The notes beneath the pieces were generated by a model. It had not been told where the DNA came from and made no database searches. It saw nothing but the letters and a program-made list of their open reading frames with translations. Both the position numbers and the translations under genes were made by a program. From Chrysemys picta bellii (lineage: Eukaryota; Chordata; Testudines; Emydidae): a stretch of 64,000 nt of DNA. Shown here one piece after another: positions 22,180 to 34,078 of this stretch. The DNA is taken from NCBI RefSeq assembly GCF_011386835.1, contig NC_088791.1, positions 34,012,998 through 34,076,997 of the forward strand, in the 5' to 3' direction. Each line of letters starts with the position of its first letter. The first letter of the stretch is position 1.

Positions 22180-22888
22180 TGGGGGACCTACACTCATCTA
22201 TTCAGCCACTTCCCCAATGGCGAGTGAGGGAGGGTACCCCTACTCACCCACTTCTCTGGGTCCTAGCCCACTGACCCTGTAGATGACAGCCACATGCTGT
22301 GTCCCCTCCAACTCCTCAGTACGTTTCCCTAGGACACTTTCCTGCAGCCCCAGCACTTTCTTTGTCTTTATCTCAGGGCCTCAGCATGCCAGTCCTAGAA
22401 CCAGCCAGGAGCCCCCTCTCACTCTCATGTTCATGCCCAGCACTGCTCTGTCCAGGGTGCTAGCTTCCTTCTGCCTTCAGGGCCGGCTCCAGGGTTTTTG
22501 CAGCCCCAAGCGGCCCAAAAAAAAAAGAAAAAAAAAAGCCACGATCGTGATCGCGATCTGCGGCGGCAATTTGGCGGGAGGTCCTTCGCTCCGAGCGGGA
22601 GTGAGGGACCGTCCGCTGAATTGCTGCCGAATAGCTTGATGTGCCGCCCCTCTCCCGAGCGGCCGCCCCAAGCACCTGCTTGGCAAGCTGGTGCCTGGAG
22701 CCGGCCCTGTCTGCCTTCAAGGCATTCAGACCTCCCTCCTTGAGCTCTGCCCTGCAGTTCTTATGTGGGCCCACTGCACCTGTATTGCTGCTCCTTGCAG
22801 CCCCTCTCTGATTGGTTGCTTCCTGTGCAACATCCCTATGGCCCTATTAACCCTTTGCATGCCAGTTTGGGGCAGGCAGCACATCACA
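22180..22888 (-). mobile_element. Possible LTR remnant, split by a MITE
   Basis: On the minus strand the right edge reads TGTGATGTGCTGCCTGCC, LTR-like. The moderately GC-rich sequence rejoins across the MITE at 22478-22709 through its TCTGCCTT duplication. The left edge and a target duplication for the outer unit were not found. Confidence 0.3.
22478..22709. mobile_element. hAT MITE, 232 bp, perfect 8-bp duplication
   Basis: The ends CAGGGCCGGCTCCAGG and, in reverse, CAGGGCCGGCTCCAGG are identical over 16 bases. TCTGCCTT flanks both sides perfectly (22470-22477 and 22710-22717). An A-rich tract and a GATCGTGATCGCGATC palindrome lie inside (22510-22560). The clean ends suggest a fairly young copy. 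Confidence 0.9.
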
Positions 22889-24413
22889 CTGTCCCAGGTC
22901 TTTTTGCCTCCTCCTTCTCTGCACATTCTCCTTTATAGTAAGCCTTGTTTCCTCTATTGGGCACAGCTTTGAGTGCCTGGCTCCATGATAGACAGCTCTG
23001 GCAGCTGTGTGTGGGAGGGGTTAAGCTGCTTGCCTGAAAACAGGAGCACCTTCCCTCCCCTTCCTGCCTAAGCTCAGTATGGCTTTTGTAGACCCCATTA
23101 CACAAGGTGAGAGGCTTCTGTACATCACATAAATAACTTCTTCATCTTCTGCATGGAGGACACCGATTCTGTTGCTCGACAGTCCCCACTGCTGGCTAAT
23201 TGACTCCATGAAGGGCATCAGACTCCAAAAAGTCAATATTCTGCTTTCTTGGATCCAGTGTAGGTTTTGTGGTTGCTAACAAATGAAACTTAGAACATTA
23301 TACTTCAAGCCTTTCTTCCATGGAATTTTCAGTGACTTCAATGGAAGTTTCATGTGATGAGGGCTTGCAGTATAGGTCCATAGTTATTATTCATGCTAGG
23401 AGATTAGAAAGGTCTATAAAGTTTTACAATCTATGGTAGCTTTTAAAGGGGTTCTTTACTAGGGCTTAAGTTTAAAAAAATAATATTTGTTTCATTCTTG
23501 TTCTCTGAATTGGCCTGTAAAATTTTTACCAGGTTCATGTGTTGTAATATTACTATCAGCAAAGAGGAATTAGCTAGGAATATAGAGTACTCAGAAAAAC
23601 TCTTTTCTATCTAATGTATCCTTTGGACATCTTCTTTAAGTTTATATGGTTACCTCAGTGTTTATTTCAAATAACAAAATCTTTTGGTTTAATATTGTAA
23701 GTCTAATTTTAGTTCATTCTTGTGTGTGCATGCATGAGAAGTATTTCATACTCTACATCTTTTTTCTTCTTTCAGATTGTAAACATTAAATATTTTATTT
23801 GACATTTGTACGTTAATATTGATTTTTTTTCTCTGTGACAAATAGCTTCCTATTGTAAAATACTGTGAAAAGGTCGGTGTATTTTTCTTTTCATTCCTTA
23901 TTATATGCAATGCAAATCCTTTGATCTTATCTACACTAAAGTAATCTTGATAGTGCTTGGTTGTTCAAGCATGTACTTTTTATTTTGCTTCTAAGAACCA
24001 TTTTAAAGAAAGAGGTTATAGAAATTTGAATATGCAGATCCAAGAATGCTGTGTATTTGTATGGTGATTAGAATCTCTGAAACTGTAATCTCTTTTTTCA
24101 TTAAGGCAAAACTACACATTCATTGGTCTCTAAAACTTATACTATATATCTTTAGCCAAATTACTTATCTGAGAAAACACTTCGGGTTTTGTAGCCATTA
24201 CATATGTGAGACCAAGCACTTAGTATTCATGATACTCAGAAAGGAATTTTTGCATGGCAAAGACGGTATCTAACAGTCTGGGGTGAGTAAATTTCATTTC
24301 CTCCATGAGTCTTGTGGAGCTGCTACTTAGAATCACATGGTAAGTTACACTTGAGGACAAAAGGTTTCATCTTCAAATCATGGTACAACCTGTTTCTCTT
24401 TAATTACCATTAG
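22889..24413. other. Unassigned AT-rich stretch
   Basis: No gene or repeat is recognised. Confidence 0.4.
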
Positions 24414-24815
24414 CAGGGGTGGCCAACCTGAGCCTGAGAAGGAGCCAGAATTTAACAAGGTACATTGCCAAAGAGCCACAGTAATACATCGGCAGCCCTC
24501 CATCAGCTTCCCCACCCCCGCTCCCAGTGCCTGCCACCCACTGGCAGCCCCGCCGATCAGCGCCTCCCCCTCCCTCCCCGCATCTCCCAAACAGCTTTTT
24601 TGTGGCGTGCAGGAGGCTCTGAAGGGGAGAAGCAAGGGCACTGCAGGCTCAGGAGAGGGGGCGGGAAGGGGTGGAGTGGAGGTAGGGCCTGTGGCAGAGC
24701 CAGGGGTTGAGCAGTGAGCACCTCCTGAACACTGGAAAGTTGGCACCTGTAGAGTCGATGCCTATACAAGGAGCCGCATATTAACTTCTGAAGAGCCACA
24801 GGTTGGCCACCCCTG
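24414..24815. mobile_element. hAT MITE, 402 bp
   Basis: The ends CAGGGGTGGCCAACCTG are perfect inverted copies over 17 bases. The flanks ACCATTAG and ACTAATAG match at 6 of 8. A second inverted pair follows inside (GAGCC near 24430-24445 and GAAGAGCCACAG near 24789-24800). The 122-codon minus-strand open frame is proline-rich by composition. Confidence 0.85.
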
Positions 24816-25491
24816 ACTAATAGGATATGTGATTGGCTAATCGTGTAGTATGGCTAATAGATAAGTTTGAAAATTCAACTGTCTGTGTGTGCTAGTATAT
24901 AAGTGTTGTAATTTTGTTTTCTGCCCACTGCGTTTGTAGGAACTCCCTGTCTTCACAAGGCAGCTGTCATTTTTTGAGGCAGTGTTGATGTGGTACATTA
25001 TAGAGGAGATATATGCTGTGCTCTTTCCTAGAGTCGTCTTTTAGTTATTTCTTGTTTTGTTGTTTCTCTCATTCTATAATAAAAGTCATACAGAACGAAA
25101 GTGCTGTCTATGTTTGCCCTTCAGGTATAGAAAAATATAAGGGCTCTGGTGACAAATGTGGGATTGTGAAAAGCAGCAAAGGCCTGAGAAAAAAAATGAG
25201 ATTTCTTGGTTAAAAAAAGAGCAAGACTCAGAGAAAGGTAGTTTTCCAGTTTAATAAAAAAGAAACAAAAATTCAAACTCAGGGTTGGAGACCTGATCAG
25301 TACTCCCATGCAAATACTATGAAAGACAGTAGCAAGTAATGATTTCCAACTGGTGTCTGGGAATGCTCAGTGATGGTCCTCAAACAGGTATATTTTCCAC
25401 ATATAATTCGAGTATAAGGACCACAGAAGTGCTTAGCAAGTTTTTGGAACCAAAACTAAACTTTCTAGCAGAAAGATGTGTGTTCTGTATA

Positions 25492-25689
25492 CAGGGCTGG
25501 CACAACCCATTAGGCGACCTAGGCGGTTGCCTAGGGCACTAACATTTTGGGGTGGCGACCGTGGTGGCCGGATTTCAGCCACCCTGGTTGTTGTCGGTAT
25601 TTCGGGGGTGGGACCTTCTGCTGCCTCTGTCGAGGGTGGCATTTTGGGGGCGGGACTTTCCGCTGCCAAGGGTAGCAAAAAAGCTCCTG
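25492..25689. mobile_element. hAT MITE, 198 bp, perfect 8-bp duplication
   Basis: It starts CAGGGCTGGCACAACCC and ends AAAAAAGCTCCTG. TCTGTATA flanks both sides perfectly (25484-25491 and 25690-25697). The GCGACCTAGGCGGTTGCC motif near the left end is shared with the right end of the MITE at 19454-19965, so the two are related families. Confidence 0.8.
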
Positions 25690-25697
25690 TCTGTATA

Positions 25698-26284
25698 AGA
25701 AACTAAATAAAAAGATAAACAAAATTCTGCACAAAGTAACCAGAAAGCCAATTTAAATGGCTACCTGAGGAGGCCCCTGGCATAAGGGGAATCCCTGTGT
25801 AACAGTGCCAACATAGTAATTATTTACAGTCCTACTTCTCAGTCCCTGGTGTGAGAAGCGGCATTAATAAGTGGAACAACCAGGATGTCTCCAGTAATCC
25901 CCAGCACCCAGGATTAAGTTAGAGCAGCCTTCAGACTACTCTAATGTATGCCAGGACTGATCTGATACCCAGACAGCCCCCAAATCTGGTGACAAAAAGA
26001 TGATGTAAAGCCACCTTTGTCCCCAATCTATGCTAAGCATGCTTTGACAAGAGCAGAGAACTTGGTCCCAATTATCTGAATTTCTAGCTGGATATAAAAG
26101 ACTTTCCACTACCTCTCAGTTTACATGGAGTTTGCAGCGGGTCTACCTCTGCTCCAGTAAAAGGCTGTACACATTTTGGCTTTATTACCAAAATTACTCA
26201 AACTAACCATAACATTAAATTCACACTGATCCTAGCAGAGTTTTTAAAGAGCAGACTGTGGTGGTCACTGGAGCATTAATGACG
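25698..26284. other. Unassigned stretch left of the CR1 nest
   Basis: No gene or repeat is recognised. Confidence 0.4.
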
Positions 26285-26298
26285 ATGTTCTATCTGTC

Positions 26299-26904
26299 TT
26301 GGAACACTGCAGAAGTTCCAGAGAACTGGAAGATAATATTGTGCCAATATTTAAAAAGGGTAAACAGGATGACCTGGGTAACTATAGGCCTGTCAGTCTG
26401 ACATTGATCTTTGTGCACTGGATGAAATGCAACTTGGTTAATAAAGAATTAAAGGAGAGTAATATAATCCATTCCAATCAACATGGGTTTATGGAAAATA
26501 GATCACATCAATCTGACTTGTAATCTCATCAAAAACAGAGATCAAGTTTGATTGATCAAGGTAACAGTGTTGATGTAATATACTTAGACTTCTGTAAGGT
26601 GTTTGACTTGATTCTACACAACATTCTAATTAAAAAACTAGAATGATGCAATATTTACGTGGCACACATTAAAAGCTGGCTATCTGATTGGTCTCAGACT
26701 ATAACTGCAAACAGAGATTTATCATTGAGCGTGTGTTTCTAGTGGAGTGCCACAAGTTTAGTTCTTGTCTCTATGCTATTTAACATTTTTATCAATGACC
26801 TGGAAGAAAACAGAAAATCAGCACTGATAAAGTTAGCAGATGACACCACAATGAGGCAATGGTAAATATAAAATAAAAATGACATATCACTGATATAGAG
26901 AGAT
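26299..26904 (+). pseudogene. CR1 reverse transcriptase fragment
   Basis: The protein copies CR1 RNA into DNA at the target site. Visible motifs in order are VPIFKKGKQDDLGNYRPVSL (near 26340-26400), NQHGFMENRS (near 26476) and a FADD-like box read here as LADDT (near 26836), after INDLEENRKSALIKL. The frame is broken by stops and shifts after 26523. The strong RT core and linear order identify it; the 5' part (endonuclease) is missing, as usual for truncated copies. Confidence 0.8.
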
Positions 26905-26919
26905 ATGGTCACTTGGTAA

Positions 26920-27552
26920 TGTGAGGAAAAATCTAGCCAGCCTATAAGCCGCAGTATCAGCCTGGGCCCATTCTGCAGGCCGCAAACCTGCACCAGATTA
27001 AGTGTCATGTTCCCTGCCAGTATCAGTCAAGGGTTATGACCGGAGAAGGGGGGCGAGGGCGGGGAGGAAAAGAATGAAAAGCCCCAGCAGCAGTAATAAT
27101 AAAGTGGGTGTTTATGGCTGGCGAAATATAATAACCGCTTGTGTGAAGCAATAAGCAATGTAGTAAGTAGCTAGATTGACTAATCATGCCTCCCCTTTTG
27201 TTTAACCATGCCCCCCCAATCCAATTGCATAAATTGTATCCTGCCTGGAATGTTTAAGTAACAGGCACCCCAAATGAAGCCAAGTAATGACAGTATCGGA
27301 AACCACCAAGAAGCCCTCCACTCTATTTGCACCCTATTCTGGGAAAAGTGGAAAGACCCTAACTCCCCTATCCTGATAAATGACGTGTAACGTGTAATAT
27401 CTTTGTGGTTTTTAGCTTTAAAAAGGCTCGGTGCACTCCAAGCGGGGGAGTGGTTCCTGACTGCTACCCCCAATGCTTTGGTATGTATTAAATAAACGGG
27501 CCTCAGGCTTGAGTCTGTGATCAAAATGATGCGTGGGTGACTTTCCACAACA
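26920..27552 (+). mobile_element. Solo LTR, 633 bp, inside CR1
   Basis: It starts TGTGAGGAAAAATC and ends TTTCCACAACA, with GTAA on both sides (26916-26919 and 27553-27556). The CR1 sequence ACTTGGTAA / GTAAACTGGGTACAAAC rejoins exactly, which fixes the ends. A TTTAAAA promoter-like motif lies near 27418 and AATAAA at 27491. A 4-bp duplication fits gamma-type (class I) endogenous retroviruses. No viral genes remain. The 132-codon minus-strand open frame inside is incidental. Confidence 0.9.
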
Positions 27553-28269
27553 GTAAACTGGGTACAAACAAACAGCATGTTGTTTTAATACAGCTAAATA
27601 TAAATGTATATATCTAGGAACAAAGAATGTTACAGGACAGGAAACTTTGTTTTGAGAAGCAATGACTCTGAAAAAGACTTGGGGGTTGTGGTGGATAATC
27701 AGCTGAACATGAGGTCCCAGTGTGATCCCACGGCTGGCCTTACTATGAGGTGAACTGAGGTGGCCGCCTCAGGTGCCATACTCTGTGTGTGTGGGGGGGA
27801 GGGAGGAGTGGAGGGCGGTGAACGCCACAAGGACCCAGAGTGTAGAAAATTGTGTCTGCTGCTGGTGTGTATGTATTCTCTCTGCTCTAGATGCACAGAG
27901 ATGGTAGAGTGCTGTGCTGGAGGAAGGAGGGCACAAGAGACATAACAGGCAGGCAGGAGAAAAGGTGAAAGGGAAAAACAGAAAGCAGCAGGAGCTGCAG
28001 GGAGAGAGAGAAGGAGGAACCTCTTATGTACCTCTCTAGCATCCCCAGGAGCCTGGACTGATTAACACCAGTTTCTCAGGGAGCTTCCTGTTTCCTGCTG
28101 CTTCCCTGAACCTACTTGAGGAGAACAGGCAGTCAACTGAAGTAGCAGGAGCCAGTTAGGCCCTTAAGACACTGCTATCTTCCCTCACTCAGGCCCTGCT
28201 ACCAGCCTGCTTATTTTTCCTCTTCAATTGAGTGTTGAGAATCACTATAGCTGGCACAGAACAGCAGTC

Positions 28270-31031
28270 ATGAGTGAGAGAGGAAAACGCCCCTCTGGGG
28301 CAGCATTCAGAAAAAGAAAGAAAGCAAAGGAAGCTTTTCTATCTAAGCAGGAAGGAGCTCTCCTGAGATACATAGACACAGATGTTCACGGTGAGTCTTC
28401 CAGCCCCAGTGAGGATGTGAGTGGTGAGTAGATGCCTGATCTTCCAGTTCGTCAGAGTGCAGGTGACCCGGCAGCTACTGCAGCATCCATATTTCCATCT
28501 CAAATGGATGAAACCATGCACATTCCTGAAGAAAAGTGTAGATCAGACAAGAGTGTGGTGGAGGTGCAAGAAATAGCTGCTGCTGGGTTTAGTTCCTTAA
28601 GTCTAGATGATCCAGGACTGTGGACCCCCTTGAGCAGTAGCCTGAGGGACTTCCTTATACTGCATGGGCCATAGCAAGTGAAAAACTTCATGTTCCCCAA
28701 AGACAATGAAAATAGAAGTGTCCATCCAACACATTACTGGCATGAAATCCCCAATAGTGACAAAGTGGAGAGGCCAGGGCTTATGTACTCAAAAATCTGG
28801 AATGCTGCATACTGTTTTTGTTACAAACTCTTCCAGGATTTCAGTGTTCTACAGGAACAAAGGACTGGAAAAATCTGGCTAGAAATCTGGCATGCCATGA
28901 GAAGGCAGCAAATCACCAGAGAGCATTCCATAGGTGGAAAGAGCTTGAGATGAGACAAAGGTTAAAGGTCACCATAGATGATCAGCATCAAGAGAAGATT
29001 GCATCAGTCTCTCTTTACTGGCAAAATGTTCTGAAAAGGCTCATTGCCATTGTGAGAATGCTTGCTACCCAAAACCTATCACTGCGTGGCACTTCAGATC
29101 AGCTGTATGTGCCAAACAATGGAAACTTCCTTAAAATTGTGGCGCTGATGGCTGAGTTTGATGCTGTACTCCAGGAGCATCTAAGAAGAGTCACCACCCA
29201 AGAAATGTACACACACACTTCCTTGGAAAAACAATTCAAAATGAGATCAGACAGTTACTGGCAACAAAAGTCAAACAGAAGATTGTGGCAGATCTGAAGT
29301 CAGCAAGATATTACTCTGTTACTGCACACCTGACATCAGCCATACGGAACAAATTACTTTAATGGTGCGTTTTGTAACAACAACAGAACCTAGTGAAAAT
29401 GTCTCTGCAATGGTGACTGTTAGAGAGCATTTTCTAGAATTTATTGACATTGATGATACTATAGGAGCTGGTATGACAAATGTGCTTCTTAAAAAGCTGG
29501 AAGATACGGGAATTGTGATAGCTGACATGAGATGTCAGGGCTACGATAATGGTGCCAACATGAGAGGAAAGAACAGAGGAGTGCAGACACGGATCTGAGA
29601 ATTAATAAATAAATTAATTAATGGAGATATCCTATCTCCTAGAGCTGGAAGGGATCTTGAAAGGTCATCGAGTCCAGCCCCCTGCCTTCACTAGCAGGAC
29701 CAACTACTGATTTTGCCCCAGAACCCTAAGTTGCCCACTCAAGGACTGAACTCACAAGCCTGGGTTTAGCAGGCCAATGCTCAAACCACTGAGCTCTCTC
29801 TACCCTCTCAAGCTTTTTTTGTCCCATGCAGTTCTCATTCATTGAACTTGGTGGTCAGTGATGCAGCGTCAGCTTCTAGTGAGGCTGCTGAATTTTTTAA
29901 TGAAATTCAAAGCATCTATGTATTTTTCTATTCATCAACTCATTGATGGCAAATTTTGAAGCAACATCTGGGAACATCCTCTCTGACACTGAAACCACTG
30001 AGTGCCACACGATGGGAAAGTCGAGTGGAGGTGATAATGCCTATCGAACACCAAATTGGGAAGATAGATGATGCCATAATTGCGATTATGGAGGATAATG
30101 CTGTGACAGGGACTGTTTGTGGGAGAACAGTGGCAGAGGGAAATGGAATCACCAGAAACATACATAACTTCACATTTCTGTGTGGCTTAGTGTTGTGGCA
30201 TGACATACTGTTTGAATTAAACATTGTAAGCAAGAGACTCCAAGGTGTTGACCTTGATATATCTGGAGCAATGGAACAACTGGCAAAGCAAAGTTATACC
30301 TACAGTCTTACCGGTCAGATGAGGGATTTCAAAACGTTCTGAAGAGTGCACAGAAGTTGGCAGAGGAACTTCACACTGAAGCTATTTTCCCACCCATTCA
30401 AGAATACAAGAGTCACCGAAGAAGAAGACATTTCGATTACGAGCCATGGGATAATCCCATAAGAGACCCCAAACAACAATTCAAAGTTGAATTCTTTAAT
30501 CAGGTGCTAGACTGTGCAATACAGTCAGTTCAAGAACATTTCATGCAGCTCAAGGAACATAGCAGTATATTTGGGATGTTTTATGATATTCCAAAACTCA
30601 TCACTATACCTGAAGGAGACCTACATCAGCAATGCAGGGCACTAGAGACAGCGTTGACACATGATGACATGCGCGACATTGATGCGAGTTATTTAGATGA
30701 ACTGAAAGCCCTTTCAAGATACATTTCAGCAGGATCAACTCCAAAGGCTGTTCTGGAATATATGTGCACAAATAAGATGACCACCCTCTTTCCAAATGTT
30801 TTTGTTGCTCTGCACATAATTCTTACACTTCCTGTAACAGTTGCCAGTGGAGAACGCAGCTTCTCCAAGCTGAAGTTAATAAAAAACACATTTACGCTCC
30901 ACAATGACACAGGAGAGGCTGGTCGGCATTGCAACATCTCACCAGAGCATGAGCTGGCCCAGATTGTGGACCTTCAGCAGGAAGCAGTTCAAATCTTTGC
31001 AACCAGAAAGGCACGGAAAGCACCACTTTGA
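28270..31031 (+). pseudogene. hAT transposase (zinc finger MYM-type 1-like), broken
   Basis: The protein would excise and insert the element. The likely start is MSERGKRPSGAAFRKRKKAK at 28270, a basic N terminus shared with proteins annotated as zinc finger MYM-type 1-like. Next come a TTF-type finger region (HYWHEIPNSDKVERPGLMYS, then CFCYKLF, 28735-28840) and a DUF4371-type region (28935-29220, then VRFVTTTEPSENVSA to GYDNGANMRG, 29365-29570). A SINE follows, then the middle part with LSATRWESRVE (near 29995) and the C-terminal hAT dimerisation region (SGERSFSKLKLIKNTF near 30846-30895). Stops lie at 28429-28431 and 28672-28674 in one frame. Frameshifts lie near 28845, 29240 and 30330. It is clearly inactive. 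Confidence 0.85.
29600..29810 (-). mobile_element. Cryptodire SINE inside the hAT transposase
   Basis: A near full-length minus-strand copy: tail (AATTAATAAATAAATTAATT) at the left, GGAGATATCC, CR1-like CTAGAGCTGGAAGGG, GGTTTAGCAGGCC and a damaged tRNA head at about 29790-29810 (AGAGAGCTCAGTGG in reverse). It splits the transposase between GANMRG and the next conserved part, so it is younger than the hAT element. Confidence 0.85.
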
Positions 31032-31428
31032 TTATTCAAACAGATAAAAATACCAGTGTTTAGTATGCAGACAAGAAAAGTTACATTTGCTGTGCAGGCG
31101 TTTGAAAGTTAAGTGTTACTTAACATTTTTGAACAAGGCATTATAAGCTGTTAGTTCTCCTCTATTGGGGTAGGTAGCAGAGCAGTACCATGAGAGGAGT
31201 AGAACAGGAAGAAGGCAGAATTGAGACCTTTCAAAGTTTTGGCCAAAGCCCAAGCGAGGGGGTATGGGGGCGTCATTTGAGCCCCCCGTCTCAGTGCCAA
31301 AATGTTGTGGGCCGGCCCTGTGTGACCCTGTGGCCAAAAGGTCAAATGAGATCCTTAGAATCGAGGGAAATCTTGAGTAGGAGTAGAGGTACTTTTACCA
31401 CTATATTTGGCACAAATGCAACCCTGCT

Positions 31429-31834
31429 GGATTACTGTGTCCAGTTCTGGTGACAGCAACTCACAAAGGATGTTGATAAATTGGAGAGGGTTCAAAGAAG
31501 AGCCATAAGAATGATTAAAGGATTAGAAAACATGCCTTATAGTTTTAGACTCAAGAAGCTCAATTTATTTAGCTTAACAAAGAGAAGGTTAAGCGGTGAC
31601 TTGATTAACATCTGTAAGCACCTACATGGGGAACAAATATCTGATAATGGGTTCTTCAATCTAGCAGAAAAAGGTATAACAATCCAATGGTTGGAAGTTG
31701 AAGCTAAACAAATTCAGATTGGAAATAGGGCATAAATCTTTAACCATTGGAACAAGTTATCAAGGGTCATGGTGGAGTCACCATCACTGACAATTTTAAA
31801 TCAACATTGGCTGTTTTTCTAAAAGATATGCTCT
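31429..31834 (+). pseudogene. CR1 C-terminal coding remnant
   Basis: Resumes CR1 after the hAT insertion. The recognisable peptide order is EYC/YCVQFW-like text, then [33 protein letters not shown] and LINICKHLHGEQI. It ends in sequence coding the conserved final HWNKLS-type region. Several stops are present. It matches the minus-strand copy at 57690-58127. Confidence 0.8.
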
Positions 31835-31838
31835 ATTA

Positions 31839-31951
31839 CAGTGTTTCTCAACTACCAGTTCATGGACTTGTGCCGATCCCAGCGATCTCCCTGACACAGT
31901 TTAGGAAGGCAGCAAGCAAGTCCCTGGTATCAAAAAGGCTGATAAACACTG
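31839..31951. mobile_element. hAT MITE, 113 bp, inside CR1 3' end
   Basis: The ends are CAGTGTTTCTCAAC and, in reverse, CAGTGTTTATCAGC. The flanks are CTCTATTA and CTCTAGGA (6/8 match). CR1 reads straight through when it is removed (GATATGCTCTA joined to GGAATTATTCTG). Confidence 0.8.
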
Positions 31952-32055
31952 CTCTAGGAATTATTCTGAGGAAGTTCTCTGGCATGTGTAAACAGGAGTC
32001 AGTCTAGATGTTCACAGTGTTCACTTATGGCTTTAGAATCCATTAATCTATGATA

Positions 32056-34078
32056 CTCTGCCTTCCCATAATAAGGTGGCTTGCAAGTTGTACAGTTTTT
32101 CCAAACTAGATGAACAGGACTCAAATGCTCCAAACTGGGTTAATGTAAATATACACTGGATTGTGACTGAAAGACATGGGCCCTCACTGATTGGAAGAAA
32201 TTGGCTGGACAAGTTTAAAACTGGTTCAGAGGTTGATCAGGTAGGGCAACTAAAATAAAGATATAAAACTGTTTAGAGAGCTGGGGTTAATAAAAAGTAT
32301 AACAGCAAAGATGCCTGTGGCTGAAAATGGAATTACCAAGTGTCTAAAGGACTCACTCTGTCCCTTACATTTTGTGGGCGCACAAATTAAAGGAAATACA
32401 AAAGCAAGAATTAACTTCTCAGGTGAGTTCACTGAATGAAGAGCATTTACAGTGTTCCCAGAAATGAAGGAAGTGTCAAAAATTGTGGGGATTACAAAAT
32501 CTCAATAATCTCAGTCTGGAGATTAATCTATATCTGTTCCTAAAGCCACATTTATCAGGAGTGGTAAAATTTAAGCTGTCCAAAACATGTGCAGACCTGC
32601 CAACTCTATGGGGTTTTTCAAAAATGAGATTTTCAGATTCACTTACGGGTCTATAGGGAAAATCCATCCATCTATAGATAACACCCTTCTGATTGGCTGC
32701 CTTCCCCATTATCTCACTGATGATTCTTCTCTGGGGTATTATGCAAAAACTGAAATATCTAGGGGCTGCGTGTGAAATGCCTGACAGGGCAGCTCTAAAA
32801 ATTAAATGTTGGGGAGGTTACAATTAAATGCTGGGGTCCCATTTTGCCTCCCTTCCTCTCTCCAATGGCCTCTCTAGGTTCATAAATGTACATGAATGTA
32901 TATGTGCTCTTTTATGCAAATTTGCATTAAATTGCACATTGTTTAAGGGATGTGTTCTGCAGTAGAACCAGCTTTGAACATTTCCTTACTGTGGGTGTAT
33001 ACCAATGGCTGTTCAGGTATGAATGTTTACCATATGATGTAGCCAGTGTGTCTGCAGTATTTCAGAGGGGAGATTAGGTGCTCTAGAGATTAAATGGTGT
33101 CATTTTTCAATTGAATGATGTATTGGTAAAAAAGATGAGAGCCAGAGAAACATGTAAGGAGCCTGTAAGATGTACTGAAAAGGTTGGAAAACCTGGTTTT
33201 AGCGCTGGGAAGAGTTGTGCTTTCTATCAGAATTAGATTGCTTAGTTGGGGCACAGCATAGATGAAGAGGGGAGAACCTCCCTTGAAAAAGAAGCCACTA
33301 ACTATAGAAACTATGACCGTATCCCAAAATGTTTCAGATTTGAGATCTTCTTTGCCATTGCTAAAATATTATGGAAAATTCCTAACATATTGATATAAAT
33401 CAACCCAATGTCTACACTGTTGTGAAATTATTTAAAATGGGTTTGGAATGAAGAGCAAAATTAAGGCTTCGCAGGGAGAAAAAAAAACCAAACAGAATAG
33501 TTCCCGTGGGGTGAGAGCTGTCATTTCATACATACATAAAACTGAGAAAGAGAGCCTGTAGCCTTTGCTGCTAGACCATTATCAAAGACCCAGAAGAACT
33601 CGTTTCAAATAGAAAAAAGACATTGAGCATTATTTTTGGAGTAATTCAATTCCATTCACATCTATTAGGGGAAATTTTCATCTTAATCACAGATCACTAA
33701 CCCTGGGTAAAGATACTGTGTGGAAAGCTGGCATTCCACCATTAGCCACAGCTAAGACACAGATATGGGCTTTGATCATAGCTGCATACCAATACGCCAT
33801 TGGGTGCAAGATCCTTCAGAGACAGGTGCAAATTCAGATGTGCTATCCTGAATGCCTTTGAAAGTAGAAACTATCAGAAATAAAATAATAGTCCAGATTC
33901 TTCTTCTTAAAGGACCTTCCATTTTCAACCAAGGGTAGGACAGAGCCATGAGAATGAAAAAAAACTCTTGTGTTGGTGAAAATGATACAATGTAGTCTTT
34001 CTAGATTGTCAAATGACATAACGGATAAGAGATTTTGTCTTTATTAAGCTAGGTAAATGGAGTTTTAGTAGAGAATCA
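32056..34078. other. Unassigned stretch
   Basis: No gene or repeat is recognised. Open frames are at most about 77 codons. Confidence 0.4.

Larger units (their letters stand above)
27729..31320 (+). mobile_element. hAT DNA transposon, 3.6 kb, ZMYM-type transposase
   Basis: The ends are CACGGCTGGCC and, in reverse, CAGGGCCGGCC. The flanks TGTGATCC (27721-27728) and TGTGACCC (31321-31328) match at 7 of 8, and CR1 resumes at once on the right (CCTGTGGCCAAAAGGTC). The size is that of an autonomous element. It has a 540-bp 5' region, a transposase gene at 28270-31031 and a short 3' region. A SINE interrupts it at 29600-29810. Confidence 0.9.
26285..32055 (+). mobile_element. CR1 LINE copy broken by three insertions
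   Basis: CR1 sequence occurs at about 26285-26919, 27553-27728, 31321-31838 and 31952-32055. The pieces rejoin without loss when the insertions and one copy of each TSD are removed. The copy covers the reverse transcriptase through to the 3' end, which reads GGAATTATTCTGAGGAAG and finishes near AATCTATGAT. The insertions are a solo LTR at 26920-27552, a hAT transposon at 27729-31320 and a MITE at 31839-31951. CR1 is the oldest layer here. Confidence 0.85.

Noticed and set aside
22283..22774. Lysine-rich open frames
   Set aside because: They cross an A-rich tract in the MITE at 22478-22709 and possible LTR debris.
27180..27578. 132-codon minus-strand open frame
   Set aside because: It lies within a solo LTR bounded by GTAA duplications; no motif.
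28270..31031. A host ZMYM-type gene
   Set aside because: The sequence is bounded by hAT ends and an 8-bp TSD inside CR1, is intronless and is broken by stops, shifts and a SINE.
26285..32055. A CRISPR, phage or operon system
   Set aside because: The window is vertebrate repeat-rich DNA; no array of spaced repeats, ribosome-binding sites or packed genes is present.
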